21,927 nucleotides of DNA from Bacteroidota bacterium (GTDB lineage Bacteria > Bacteroidota > Ignavibacteria > Ignavibacteriales > Ignavibacteriaceae): NCBI GenBank assembly GCA_021796135.1, contig JAJYOQ010000017.1, positions 1 through 21,927 on the forward strand. The letters run 5' to 3'. Shown here in pieces: positions 1 through 8,439 of this stretch (positions are counted from its first letter, which is position 1; every line of letters starts with the position of its first letter). The position numbers and the translations under genes are program-made. Under the pieces are notes generated by a model. The model saw only the letters and a list, made by a program, of their open reading frames with translations. It was not told the DNA's origin and ran no database searches.

Positions 1-212
1 GTAATATTATTAATAACAAAGATAAAAATCGTAGATGCTAATGACTCTTTAGAATTTGAAATTAATGAAGACAGAAGAATTTTGAGATTGTCAAATTCCG
101 CTATTAACGGAATTACAACGGCAGTCGTAATATTATTATAGTTTTCAGCTTCAAGGATCCAATTATCCTGACTCAGTTTATCAAGGTATTTTTTTACTTT
201 ATGAGGAATCAT
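1..212 (-). CDS. Probable family 2 glycosyltransferase, N-terminal fragment (cut by window edge)
   Basis: The reverse strand opens with ATG at 212-210 and stays open to the window edge, giving about 70 residues. Its start overlaps the stop of the pseudouridine synthase gene upstream of it in transcription order (ATGA), so the two are probably co-translated. The visible peptide starts MIPHKVKKYLDKLS and then has a hydrophobic strand, TAVVIPLIAEFDNLKILLSS, followed by a second strand, STIFIFVINN. That pattern (VVIP strand, then a helix, then an FVINN strand) resembles the nucleotide-binding N-terminus of GT-A family 2 glycosyltransferases. The DxD motif would lie outside the window, so the family call is an inference. 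The reading frame itself is well supported by the overlap and the absence of stops. Confidence 0.5.
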   Translation of the reverse strand, partial: MIPHKVKKYLDKLSQDNWILEAENYNNITTAVVIPLIAEFDNLKILLSSLISNSKESLASTIFIFVINNI

Positions 213-1183
213 AATTTTTCAATTAGCCGGATAAAGTCTAACGGAAGATCTGAATCAAATCTTAAGAACTCATTTGTTTTAGGGTGAATAAATCCTAAAG
301 TTTTAGCATGCAAAGCCTGGCGCTGCATAATTTGGAACAAGTTATCTACTCGATTTTTAATTTTAGGGAGAGATAGCCCGGCTATAATATTCTTACCGCC
401 ATAAGTTAAATCGGCAAAGATTGGATGACCAATACTCGACAGATGAACCCTGATTTGGTGCGTTCTACCTGTCTTCAGATTTAATTTTACAAGCGTAGTA
501 AAGTCATATTCTTTTAATACCTCAAAATATGTAACTGCAGTTTTCCCTTCCGATGCAGATGTAGTAAATTTTTTCCGATCCGCTTTACTTCGTACTATGT
601 TTGAGGTTATCTCTCCTTTTTTTGATTTAAATATGCCCCATGATATTGCCCAATATTCTCTTTCAATAGAATGTGCAGAAAATTGAGCTGCAAGTTTTGC
701 ATGTGTCCAGTCGTCTTTTGCTACTACAAGCAAACCACTAGTATCTTTGTCAATTCTATGAACAATCCCGGGTCTCTCGGCGGTATTAACTTTGCTAAGT
801 TTTTGAGAATGGTGCATCAGTGCATTAACTAATGTGCCTGTGTAATTTGCATAGGCAGGATGAGCAACCATTCCTGCGGGTTTATTTACTACAAGTAAAT
901 AATTGTCTTCATAAATAATTTCAAGAGGGATATTTTCTGGTTCAGCTTTATCGGGTCGCGGTGTAATTGGTAATGTAACTTCAACTTTATCTTTGGGCTG
1001 TACTTGGTAATTCGGCTTTACATTATTGCCGTTAACGAGCACATAGAAATTATTGATTAGTTTTTGAATTTTTGTACGTGTAGAATTCTCTATACAATTT
1101 GTCAGAAAAATATCTAAACGTTCTTTTTTTTTACCTTCAGGTATAATGAAACTATATTTTTTTTCATTGATTATTATTGACAT
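209..1183 (-). CDS. rluD: RluA/RluD-family pseudouridine synthase
   Basis: This enzyme isomerises uridine to pseudouridine in RNA; RluD acts on helix 69 of 23S rRNA. At 324 residues it has the usual RluD length. Residues about 20-72 form an S4 RNA-binding domain (ERLDIFL..., then LVNGNNVKPNYQVQPKDKVEV). The catalytic core follows, with the HRIDKDTSGLLVVAK motif; Asp145 is the expected nucleophile. Later come the family's KTGRTHQIRVHLSSIGHPIFAD segment and a C-terminal LHA-type motif. The start is ATG with a weak ribosome binding site. An 86-base gap separates it from the lspA gene before it, and the next gene overlaps its stop by four bases. The RluA superfamily is certain; the RluD rather than RluC or RluA assignment rests on the S4 domain and length. 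Confidence 0.88.
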   Translation of the reverse strand: MSIIINEKKYSFIIPEGKKKERLDIFLTNCIENSTRTKIQKLINNFYVLVNGNNVKPNYQVQPKDKVEVTLPITPRPDKAEPENIPLEIIYEDNYLLVVNKPAGMVAHPAYANYTGTLVNALMHHSQKLSKVNTAERPGIVHRIDKDTSGLLVVAKDDWTHAKLAAQFSAHSIEREYWAISWGIFKSKKGEITSNIVRSKADRKKFTTSASEGKTAVTYFEVLKEYDFTTLVKLNLKTGRTHQIRVHLSSIGHPIFADLTYGGKNIIAGLSLPKIKNRVDNLFQIMQRQALHAKTLGFIHPKTNEFLRFDSDLPLDFIRLIEKL

Positions 1184-1269
1184 AACAGCTTAAACAAATT
1201 CAATGAGATAATCATTATTCTAATGAAAAGTACTAAAACGGTTTGGTCTTTAAAAATCAATTGTCCTTT

Positions 1270-1866
1270 TCAATTTGGGATATCTTGGTTTTGACCTTCG
1301 ATATTTTGATCCTGGTTTGGACTCTCATTTTGGTCATCTCTGTAAAAGATAATTAGAGTTAACACACCGATTGTTACAGCTGCATCAGCAAAATTAAAGA
1401 TTGGCCATCTATCAAAAGTTTTTCCGAAGAGTGAAAATTTGAAAAAATCGAAATCAAGAAAATCAACAACCTTCCCATAAAAAAGCGGAGCATAATTATA
1501 GAACACTCCATAGAACATTCTATCAATTAAATTTCCTACTGCGCCTCCAAGGATAAGGGCAATTGATAAACGTAATGAAAAACTTTTATCTTTGATATAA
1601 TAAAGATATATCAACAATCCTATGCTGGCAGCAAGAGAGAATACCGAAAGCCAAAGTTTCATATTAAACCCGGGATCAAGACCAAAAGCCATTCCCGGAT
1701 TTTCTATATATGTTATCCGGAAAAAGTTTCCTATGACCCGAAAACTATCGCCTTCATACATGCCTTTATAAAAGATTTTTAGGAAAGGAATTGAAAATCC
1801 CTTTACAATAAGCTTGGTAAATTGATCAAGCAAAACAACAGCAGCCGATACAAATAATATTCTCAC
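1270..1866 (-). CDS. lspA: Signal peptidase II (lipoprotein signal peptidase), downstream copy
   Basis: This is the inner-membrane aspartic protease that cleaves the signal peptide from diacylglyceryl-modified prolipoproteins. Four hydrophobic segments are visible. The family motifs are all present: LLDQFTK near the start, ENPGMAFG, GGAVGNLIDR with catalytic Asp115, and FNFADA with catalytic Asp161. The protein has 198 residues, longer than the usual 160-170 because of a longer loop after the first membrane segment and a Gln/Asn-rich C-terminal tail (DDQNESPNQDQNIEGQNQ). The start is GTG at 1866, preceded by AAGGA at five bases spacing; the AAGGA overlaps the stop codon of the lspA paralogue just upstream. 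Translational coupling between the two copies is therefore likely. Confidence 0.92.
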   Translation of the reverse strand: MRILFVSAAVVLLDQFTKLIVKGFSIPFLKIFYKGMYEGDSFRVIGNFFRITYIENPGMAFGLDPGFNMKLWLSVFSLAASIGLLIYLYYIKDKSFSLRLSIALILGGAVGNLIDRMFYGVFYNYAPLFYGKVVDFLDFDFFKFSLFGKTFDRWPIFNFADAAVTIGVLTLIIFYRDDQNESPNQDQNIEGQNQDIPN

Positions 1867-1874
1867 ACCATTCC

Positions 1875-2462
1875 TTATTTTTCTGTCAGGACAATTTCAA
1901 TTTCTTTAGCAGAATTCGAGGACACAATTTTTTGCTTGTTCAAAGCAAATAGCAGTAAAATTACTCCCGCTGTAACAGAAACATCAGCAAAGTTAAAAAC
2001 GTAATTACCAAAAGTATGATTAAAAATAAATAAGTTGAACATTCTAAGGTCAAAGAAGTCTACAACTTTTCCGTGGAATATGGGGGCATAATGATACAAA
2101 ACGCCATAAAATATTCTGTCTATTAAATTTCCAATTGCTCCGCCCAATATTAATGCCAGAGAAGCTCTTAAACCGATTTCCTTTTCTTTATTTTGTAAAA
2201 TATAATAAAGAAGAGCTAGACTAGCTATTAACGTGAATATTGAAATAAACAATTTAAAGTTTGAACCGAAATCAATTCCGAATGCTATCCCGGGATTTTC
2301 TACAAGCGAAATGGAGAAGACATGATCAATTATAGGGATACTATTACCTGATTGAAGACCTGCAAAACCCATTTTTAGACCTGGGATATTAATGCCTTTA
2401 ACAAATAACTTACTTAATTGATCAACAATAACAACAAAAAATGATACTAACAAAATTTTCAA
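1875..2462 (-). CDS. lspA: Signal peptidase II, upstream tandem copy
   Basis: This is a second full-length lipoprotein signal peptidase, eight bases upstream of its paralogue. It has the same four-TM layout and keeps VDQLSK, ENPGIAFG, NLIDR (Asp115) and FNFADV (Asp160), so both copies should be active. It aligns with the other copy end to end without gaps over most of its length, including the unusual long loop after TM1, which points to local tandem duplication. The frame extends to a TTG at 2489, but I chose TTG at 2462. There the protein (LKILLVSFFVV) aligns with residue 1 of the paralogue (MRILFVSAAVV), and AGGA sits six bases upstream. The farther start has no ribosome binding site. Starting at 2489 would add nine residues. 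Confidence 0.88.
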   Translation of the reverse strand: MKILLVSFFVVIVDQLSKLFVKGINIPGLKMGFAGLQSGNSIPIIDHVFSISLVENPGIAFGIDFGSNFKLFISIFTLIASLALLYYILQNKEKEIGLRASLALILGGAIGNLIDRIFYGVLYHYAPIFHGKVVDFFDLRMFNLFIFNHTFGNYVFNFADVSVTAGVILLLFALNKQKIVSSNSAKEIEIVLTEK

Positions 2463-2515
2463 ATTATATCCTAAACTTAACCCTCTCAAAAAATAAAAGG
2501 ACTGTTGCCAAAAAA

Positions 2516-3238
2516 CTATTTCTTTTCCTGTCTTTGTTTAATAGGCAAACATAACTGACTATGAGGAACCGCTTCTAATCTTGCTTTGGGAATTAATGGG
2601 CAAGTCGGGCATAGATGCTGCGGCTCATCAATGCACTCGACGCATATACCATATGTACCCGCATCTATTCTTTTTAATGCATCTTCCAGATACCCTAGAA
2701 ATTTATTTTCTCTCTGCGCATATAAAAATGTTTTTTCTCTTTCCATTGCGTCTGTACCCTGTTCCGCCATGTGTAAGGAATATGGAGAATTCTCATTTAT
2801 ATATTCGCCAGTTGTCGGATCAAGCATTTGATCTTTTAGGTTTTGAAGTTGTTCAATTATTTCATCACGTTTAGAAAGAATTATTGTACGAAAATGATCT
2901 AAATCTTTTTTACTGTAACCTTTAATCTTTTCTATTGCTTTTTGTCTATTTTCAGAAGCCGGATGAGAATGTTCTTTGAGAACTTCAGCTACAACCTTTT
3001 CTTTAATTTTCATTTTTGGAGCTGCAGTTTTTTTAGCGACAGCTTTTTCTATATGTTTCTTTTCTTTTATATTTTTCAATTCAGTTTTACTTACCTTTTC
3101 CTTTTTTACGGCTGATTTAGAATCTGATTTTTTTATTTTCTTTGGCTTAATTTCTTCCTTATTGCTTTTTTTAACTACTGGTTTTGCTTTTGTAGTTTTC
3201 TTTGAAGCAGCTTTTTTTGAAATAGATTTCTTTGCCAT
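2516..3238 (-). CDS. TraR/DksA-family protein with Lys/Ala-rich N-terminal extension and unusual Cys cluster
   Basis: DksA-like proteins bind in the RNA polymerase secondary channel and tune transcription with ppGpp. The C-terminal half matches: a coiled-coil start near KDLDHFRTIILSKRDEIIEQL, an acidic loop, a return helix (EREKTFLYAQRENKFLGYLEDALKRI), then GTYGIC and RLEAVPHSQLC, the zinc-finger frame. The finger is odd. The family's CxxC-x17-CxxC is replaced by CVEC, an 11-residue stretch containing CPTC, and a final single Cys in CLPI. Roughly the first 95 residues are Lys/Ala/Ser-rich and histone-H1-like, absent from classical DksA. I chose ATG at 3238 because GGAG lies six bases upstream; an ATG at 3250 has no such site. 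It lies 15 bases after ileS. DksA-type function is likely but its zinc site is uncertain. Confidence 0.8.
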   Translation of the reverse strand: MAKKSISKKAASKKTTKAKPVVKKSNKEEIKPKKIKKSDSKSAVKKEKVSKTELKNIKEKKHIEKAVAKKTAAPKMKIKEKVVAEVLKEHSHPASENRQKAIEKIKGYSKKDLDHFRTIILSKRDEIIEQLQNLKDQMLDPTTGEYINENSPYSLHMAEQGTDAMEREKTFLYAQRENKFLGYLEDALKRIDAGTYGICVECIDEPQHLCPTCPLIPKARLEAVPHSQLCLPIKQRQEKK

Positions 3239-3253
3239 TTTAGTCTCCATTTT

Positions 3254-6200
3254 CTAAGAATTAAATTTTCCGATTTGAATAGAACAATCAAATTCTCCGA
3301 TTTTCCATTCTTGTTTATATCCGCCTTCAAATTCGTTACTCGTCACAAATTTTTCGGCAAGTGTTTCGTTAGTTATATAATCTTTAAACGCATTTACTGC
3401 ATTAATAAATTTAACGCTCCCGTTAAATTTAATTTTTATTCTATCAGTTACATCGAATCCTGCGTCCTTTCTCATGTTTTGAACTCTATTTACAAACTCT
3501 CGTGCTAAACCCTCATCGATCAATTCAGGAGTTAGTTCAGCATCTATTGCTGCAGTTACGCCTTCAGCGCTTTCGACTACCCAACCTTTAATTTCTGAAC
3601 CGAGAATTTCAATATCTTCTTTTGAAATAACTATCTCTTCTCCGTCAATAATGCTTTTAATAGTATCACCTGATTCAAGAGAAGAAATCTCTTTATTTCC
3701 GAAATTTTTAATAATATTTGCAACCGCATTAACTTTTTTACCGTACTTAGGACCGATAATTTTGAAATTTGCTTTTGCTGATTTATTAACTATTTCAGAA
3801 TCATCGTTTAAAATAATCATTTCTTTTATATTAACTTCATCAAGAATCACATCTTTCATTTTTGAAAGGTCATCTCTTTTAGATTTTTCAACAACGACCA
3901 TAATTTTCTTTAGAGGCTGCCTAACTTTCAGATTATTTTTAGCTCTCATTGATCTTGTAAGATAGACTACTTTTTGCGCAATTTCCATCTTACTTTCTAA
4001 TTCTTTTTCAATGTAGCTTGGTTTAGGAAACTCTGAAAGATGGACAGATTCATAATTTTCCTTTTTTGTATTGGAATTTAAATTCTGATATAATTCTTCG
4101 GAAATAAACGGTGCAAAAGGCGCTGTTAATTTAGAAATAGTAACTAAACACTCATATAATGTTTGATATGCGGAAAGTTTATTTGAACTCGATTCGGAAT
4201 TTTCGGAGCTAATTCTACCTGACCAGAATCTTCTGCGGCTTCGGCGTACGTACCAGTTAGATAGATGATCAATTGTAAAGTCAGAAACAGCACGGGCAGC
4301 GCGGGTAACATCATAATTATTCATTAATTCTTCATACTCAACAACTAAACTGCTTAACCTTGAAATGATCCATCTGTCAATTTCAGGACGTTCAGCATAA
4401 GGAATTAACTTTTCTGAAAAATTAAAATTATCAATGTTAGCATACATAGCAAAAAAAGAATACGTATTTACTAATGTACCGAAAAATTTTCTCTGCACTT
4501 CAACTAATCCGTCTTCATCGAATAAAGTAGGGCGCCAGGGGGGACTATTAGTAACTAAATTACCAGCGGGTTGTATCGGCTCCATATTTATCAAACAATT
4601 CAAAAGGATCAACTGTATTGCCTTTTGATTTCGACATTTTTAACCCGTTTTTATCAAGGATTAATTCGTTTACTATTATATTTTTAAAGGCTACACTATC
4701 GAAAAGCATGGTTGCAATCGCATGAAGAGTATAGAACCATCCTCTAGTTTGATCTATTCCTTCACATATAAAGTCTGCAGGGAAAAAATTCTTCTCAAAT
4801 AATTCCTTATTCTCAAACGGATAATGATATTGTGCAAAAGGCATGGAGCCTGAATCAAACCAAACATCAATTAATTCGGGGGTTCTTTTGTAAATACTGC
4901 CGTTTTTTACAAAAAATATCTTATCAACAAAAGGTTTATGAAGATCTATATTATCAATATCTTTAACAGATTTTCTTACACCATTTTCTTCAACAAAGCC
5001 TTCTTTTAATTCTTCAATACTTCCGACGGCGATCATTTCACCTGATTCGTTGACCCAGATTGGCAAAGGTGTTGCCCAAAATCTATCGCGGGAAAGTGCC
5101 CAGTCTTTATTATCCTCCAGCCAATTTCCGAATCTCCCTGAACCTACTTCCGGAGGCTGCCAGTTAATTGTTTTGTTTAATTCAACCATCCTATCAGCAA
5201 TAGTTGTCGTTCTGATAAACCATGATTCGCGTGCATAATAAATAACAGGAACATCTTCATGACGCCAGCTAAAAGGATAGGAATGCGTAATTGTTTCTTT
5301 TCTAAAAAGCTTCCCTTCTTCCTTTAATTTTTGAATTATTCCTTTATCGGCATCTTTAACAAATTGTCCTGCAAAATCAGTCACTTCTGATGTGAATAAG
5401 CCGCCGCGCGTGACCGGCTGCATCATAGGTAAATTATATTTTTTAGAAAGTTCGTAGTCATCCGCTCCGAATGCGGGTGCAATATGTACAATCCCAGATC
5501 CATCTTCAGTACTAACAAAATCTCCTAACGTAACATAAAATGCCTTTTTATCGGTTTGTATATAATTGAAAAGCTGTTCATATTCAACAAATTCTAAATC
5601 TTTTCCTTTCAGTTCTGAAATGATTTCATATTCGCCGTCTATAACTGAAAGTCTCTCTTTTGCAAGAATTATTTTCTTTCCGTTAAAATTGATCTTTACA
5701 TAGTCTACATCTTTACCAACAGCAAGTGCAACATTTGAAATCAATGTCCAGGGAGTAGTTGTCCATACAAGAAAACTTTCATCTGAATTCTTAACCTTAA
5801 AGTAAACATATACGGAAGGATCTTTTGTTTCACGATAACCTAGCGCTAATTCGTGAGAGGACAACACCGTTTCTGATTTAGGATCTTGCGGAACTATTTT
5901 ATAATCTTTATAAATTAATCCCTTGTCGAAAAGTGTTTTTAACGCCCACCAAACTGATTCAATATAATTATTTGTCAACGTGATATAAGCATTATCAAGA
6001 TCGACCCAATAGCCCATCCTTTTGGTCATTTTTTCCCAAAGATCAAGATAGGTAAAAACAGATTCGCGGCATGCCTGGTTATACTTTTCAACACCGTAAT
6101 CAATTACTTCACTTTTATGTTTGATGCCTATCTTTTTTTCAACTTCGATTTCAACAGGTAAGCCATGAGTATCCCAGCCGGCTTTTCTTTCTACTCTAAA

Positions 6201-6428
6201 ACCTTGCAAAGTTTTATATCTGCATATTAAATCTTTTAAAGTTCGCGCCATAACATGATGAATCCCAGGTTTACCGTTGGCAGTAGGCGGACCCTCATAA
6301 AAGGTGAATGATTTTGATTTATCTCTTGAAGAGATGCTTTTATCAAAAATCTTTTTCTCTTCCCAAAACTGTAAAATCTTTTCTTCTATTTCGGGATAAT
6401 TAATTTTTTCTATATTTTGTTTAAACAT
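3254..6428 (-). CDS. ileS: Isoleucyl-tRNA synthetase, type 2 (eukaryote-like), interrupted by a +1 frameshift
   Basis: IleRS charges tRNA-Ile and is essential. The 5' frame (6428 to 4560) encodes 622 residues with the HIGH signature as GIHH (residues 55-58), the WTTTPWTL editing-domain segment, KMSKS at 597-601, and ends KYGADTTRW then TAA. The frame one base later continues at once with [17 protein letters not shown], the expected next IleRS segment, and runs to 3254 through the anticodon-binding domain ([12 protein letters not shown]). Together they make about 1057 residues, normal for type 2 IleRS. Removing one A from TGGTAATTTAGTT would restore W-Y-L-V. The type-2 call rests on [20 protein letters not shown] and no C-terminal zinc motif. 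Whether the shift is a sequencing or assembly error, a mutation or recoding cannot be decided here; conservation on both sides argues against an old pseudogene. Confidence 0.9.
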
Positions 6429-6463
6429 TTAATCGCAGTTCTTTTTTATTATTTCGAGAATAT

Positions 6464-7078
6464 TTAACCGATATCTTCGTATTTTTTAATTAATTCCTTT
6501 TCCGCCTGAATAAATTCTTTTAACTCTTTTTCTATACGTTCTTTCTTAAGAATTGTATTCTTAGAGTAATTGTCCGCATCATTAATAATTTTTTGCGCTT
6601 TTAGTTTTGCTTCCCTAATCTCAAGTTCTGCCTCTTTCTTTGGGTCAATATGATTTCCTTCATACATCTTTAATTTTTCTATTTGAATAAGAATATCTTT
6701 TTGCAAGGTTAAATTTTCAACAACTGACATCCCAAAAATTGCCATGGCGCCGAGTGTTACATTCCTTAGACTGTAAAGTATCAAATTCTCAGTTAATAAG
6801 TCATTTGCAGCAAAATAATCTCTAAAAAAAGATATCATTAAAACACTAATAATCGTAGTGGCAATAATTATAGCAAAAACAACTTTACCGCCGAAGCGCC
6901 AGCCAAGAGTTTTGTTAATAAACCATCCGCATGCAAAACATAAAAATGATAAAACAAACCAAACCGCAAAATTATTATCACCAAATTTGAAGATATTGGT
7001 ATTAATAAAATTTGAAGAAAAAATTAAAACCATTAACAATGTCGGCGTTAAATAATGATAAATAGATTTATTTTCCAT
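6464..7078 (-). CDS. Unknown four-TM membrane protein with C-terminal coiled coil
   Basis: I do not recognise this 204-residue family. Four hydrophobic segments are visible at about residues 9-27, 37-54, 66-86 and 99-120. They are followed by a highly charged helix rich in Lys, Glu and Ala from about 125 to the end (KKEAELEIREAKLKAQKIIN...), predicted cytoplasmic and coiled-coil. Its ATG shares one base with the stop of the purine nucleoside phosphorylase gene (TAATG), which implies translational coupling, and ileS starts 35 bases downstream. The coiled coil resembles that of the DivIVA-domain protein two genes upstream in general character only. A membrane-anchored scaffold role is possible but speculative. 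The reading frame is supported by the overlap and by consistent membrane topology. Confidence 0.75.
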   Translation of the reverse strand: MENKSIYHYLTPTLLMVLIFSSNFINTNIFKFGDNNFAVWFVLSFLCFACGWFINKTLGWRFGGKVVFAIIIATTIISVLMISFFRDYFAANDLLTENLILYSLRNVTLGAMAIFGMSVVENLTLQKDILIQIEKLKMYEGNHIDPKKEAELEIREAKLKAQKIINDADNYSKNTILKKERIEKELKEFIQAEKELIKKYEDIG

Positions 7079-7899
7079 TATAGCCTCTCAATAACTTCTT
7101 TCATTATTAAAGTCATTTTCGGTTCAGCATTCATCGCAGTAGAAATAATTTCATTTACATCTACCGGTCTAAGTGTATCCGGGAAACATTCATCTGTAAT
7201 AATACTAAGCCCTAATACCTTCATACCCATGTGGTTTGCTACAATATTTTCAGGAATAGTTGACATGCCCACAACATCTGCTCCTGCAGCTCTTAAAAAT
7301 CGATATTCTGCTTTCGTTTCAAGATTCGGACCTGCAACGGCAATATAAACACCCTTCTGAACTTGTATATTATTTTCTGATGCAACTTTTTCAGCTAGAA
7401 CAATTAGTTCACGGTTATACGGTTCGCTCATATCGGGGAACCTAGGACCGATTTCGTCAATATTTTTTCCTATAAGCGGGTTGTCACCAATCAAATTAAT
7501 ATGATCGGTCATTAACATAATGTCGCCGCGTTTAAAATTAGGATTCATTCCTCCGCATGCATTCGAGACAAGAAGCGTTTGTACGCCAAGAAATTTCATT
7601 ACCCTTACCGGATAGGTAATTTGTTTCATAGAATAACCTTCGTAGTAATGAAATCGACCTTGCATTGCTACAACTTTTTTGAGTCCGATAGTTCCAAAAA
7701 TTAATTTTCCTCTGTGAGATTCAACAGTTGATAAGGGGAAATGTGGTAAGTCAGCGTAATCAATTTCGTGTTCAACTATAATATCTTTAACCAATCCACC
7801 GAGTCCGGTACCTAAAATAATACCGAATGGGTATTTGTCTTTGGTATATTTACGAATTACTTTAAGAGTCTCATTAATTTTTTCTATTAAGTTTTCCAT
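7078..7899 (-). CDS. punA: Purine nucleoside phosphorylase (trimeric, PNP class I type)
   Basis: The enzyme splits purine (deoxy)nucleosides with phosphate into free base and (deoxy)ribose-1-phosphate, for salvage. The 273-residue length and motifs fit the trimeric PNP/MTAP family: GTGLGGL (30-36) and SHRGKL (61-66) for phosphate, QGRFHYYEGYS (80-90), SNACGGMNP (112-120), GPNLETKAEYR with Glu194 as the purine-binding acid, and VGMSTIPE with Met212. The position matching human Asn243, which reads the 6-oxo group, is Asp236 here (LSIITDEC), so specificity may be broader than Ino/Guo. It begins four bases after the divIVA-type gene ends and overlaps the next gene by one base. The PNP superfamily is certain; the gene symbol is by family analogy. 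Confidence 0.9.
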   Translation of the reverse strand: MENLIEKINETLKVIRKYTKDKYPFGIILGTGLGGLVKDIIVEHEIDYADLPHFPLSTVESHRGKLIFGTIGLKKVVAMQGRFHYYEGYSMKQITYPVRVMKFLGVQTLLVSNACGGMNPNFKRGDIMLMTDHINLIGDNPLIGKNIDEIGPRFPDMSEPYNRELIVLAEKVASENNIQVQKGVYIAVAGPNLETKAEYRFLRAAGADVVGMSTIPENIVANHMGMKVLGLSIITDECFPDTLRPVDVNEIISTAMNAEPKMTLIMKEVIERL

Positions 7900-7902
7900 A
7901 TC

Positions 7903-8439
7903 TCACAATAATTTATTTACTATATCATCAACATCCAGATCTATTTTTTTAGACTGTTCAATCTTATTTGTAACTGTCGATTCTTCGCCTGCATCTTCAA
8001 CTTTCATTTCCAAAAGTCGGGATTGTGAATTAATAATTGACTTTAAATTAGCAATAATTAAATCTCTTTCTTCCCTAAGGTTTATAACAGCGTTTCTGAT
8101 CTCATTAGCATTTTCCCGGGCTTTTTCTAGTATCTGTGAAGATTTTATTTCTGCTTCCTTAATCATCAGGCTTGCCTGCTTTTTTGTGGACTCAATTGAT
8201 TTTGTAGTAGATTCCTGCGCCCTAAGCAAAGTATCCTGAAGATTTTTTTCTATTTTTCGAAATTCACTTAGTCTTGATGTAGCTTGTTCCAGTTCTTTTT
8301 TTAAGGAGTCATTCTCTTTAATAACACTTTCAAACTCATCAGCTAGTTTATCCAGGAACGCCTGTACCTCTTCTTTATCGTATCCGCGAAGCGACTTTTT
8401 AAATTCTTGTTTCTTAATACTAAACGGGGAAACTTTCAT
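7903..8439 (-). CDS. DivIVA-domain coiled-coil protein
   Basis: The N-terminus (MKVSPFSIKKQEFKKSLRGY, then DKEEVQAFLDKLADEF) is the DivIVA signature: a short membrane-binding start, F-x-x-x-LRGYD-xx-EV-xx-FL, then a coiled coil. Residues about 35-150 are nearly continuous heptad-rich helix and the tail (IDLDVDDIVNKLL) is acidic. DivIVA proteins oligomerise and mark curved membrane at poles or septa, recruiting division or growth factors. The start is ATG at 8439: it overlaps the yggS stop (ATGA) and has GGAG five bases upstream, whereas the longer frame to 8454 lacks support. The pairing with yggS resembles the yggS/sepF/divIVA cluster of Gram-positives. Family membership is clear; the specific role is not. 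Confidence 0.85.
   Translation of the reverse strand: MKVSPFSIKKQEFKKSLRGYDKEEVQAFLDKLADEFESVIKENDSLKKELEQATSRLSEFRKIEKNLQDTLLRAQESTTKSIESTKKQASLMIKEAEIKSSQILEKARENANEIRNAVINLREERDLIIANLKSIINSQSRLLEMKVEDAGEESTVTNKIEQSKKIDLDVDDIVNKLL

Noticed and set aside
4560..4612. Separate gene starting at 4612 ([17 protein letters not shown]) for the second half of IleRS
   Set aside because: The first 17 residues are an out-of-frame reading of the KYGADTTRW region; IleRS homology begins only after the frameshift, so this is one gene.
7835..8239. 134-residue plus-strand frame opposite the DivIVA gene
   Set aside because: Antisense of a Glu/Lys-rich coiled coil gives long Ser/Phe/Leu frames by composition alone.
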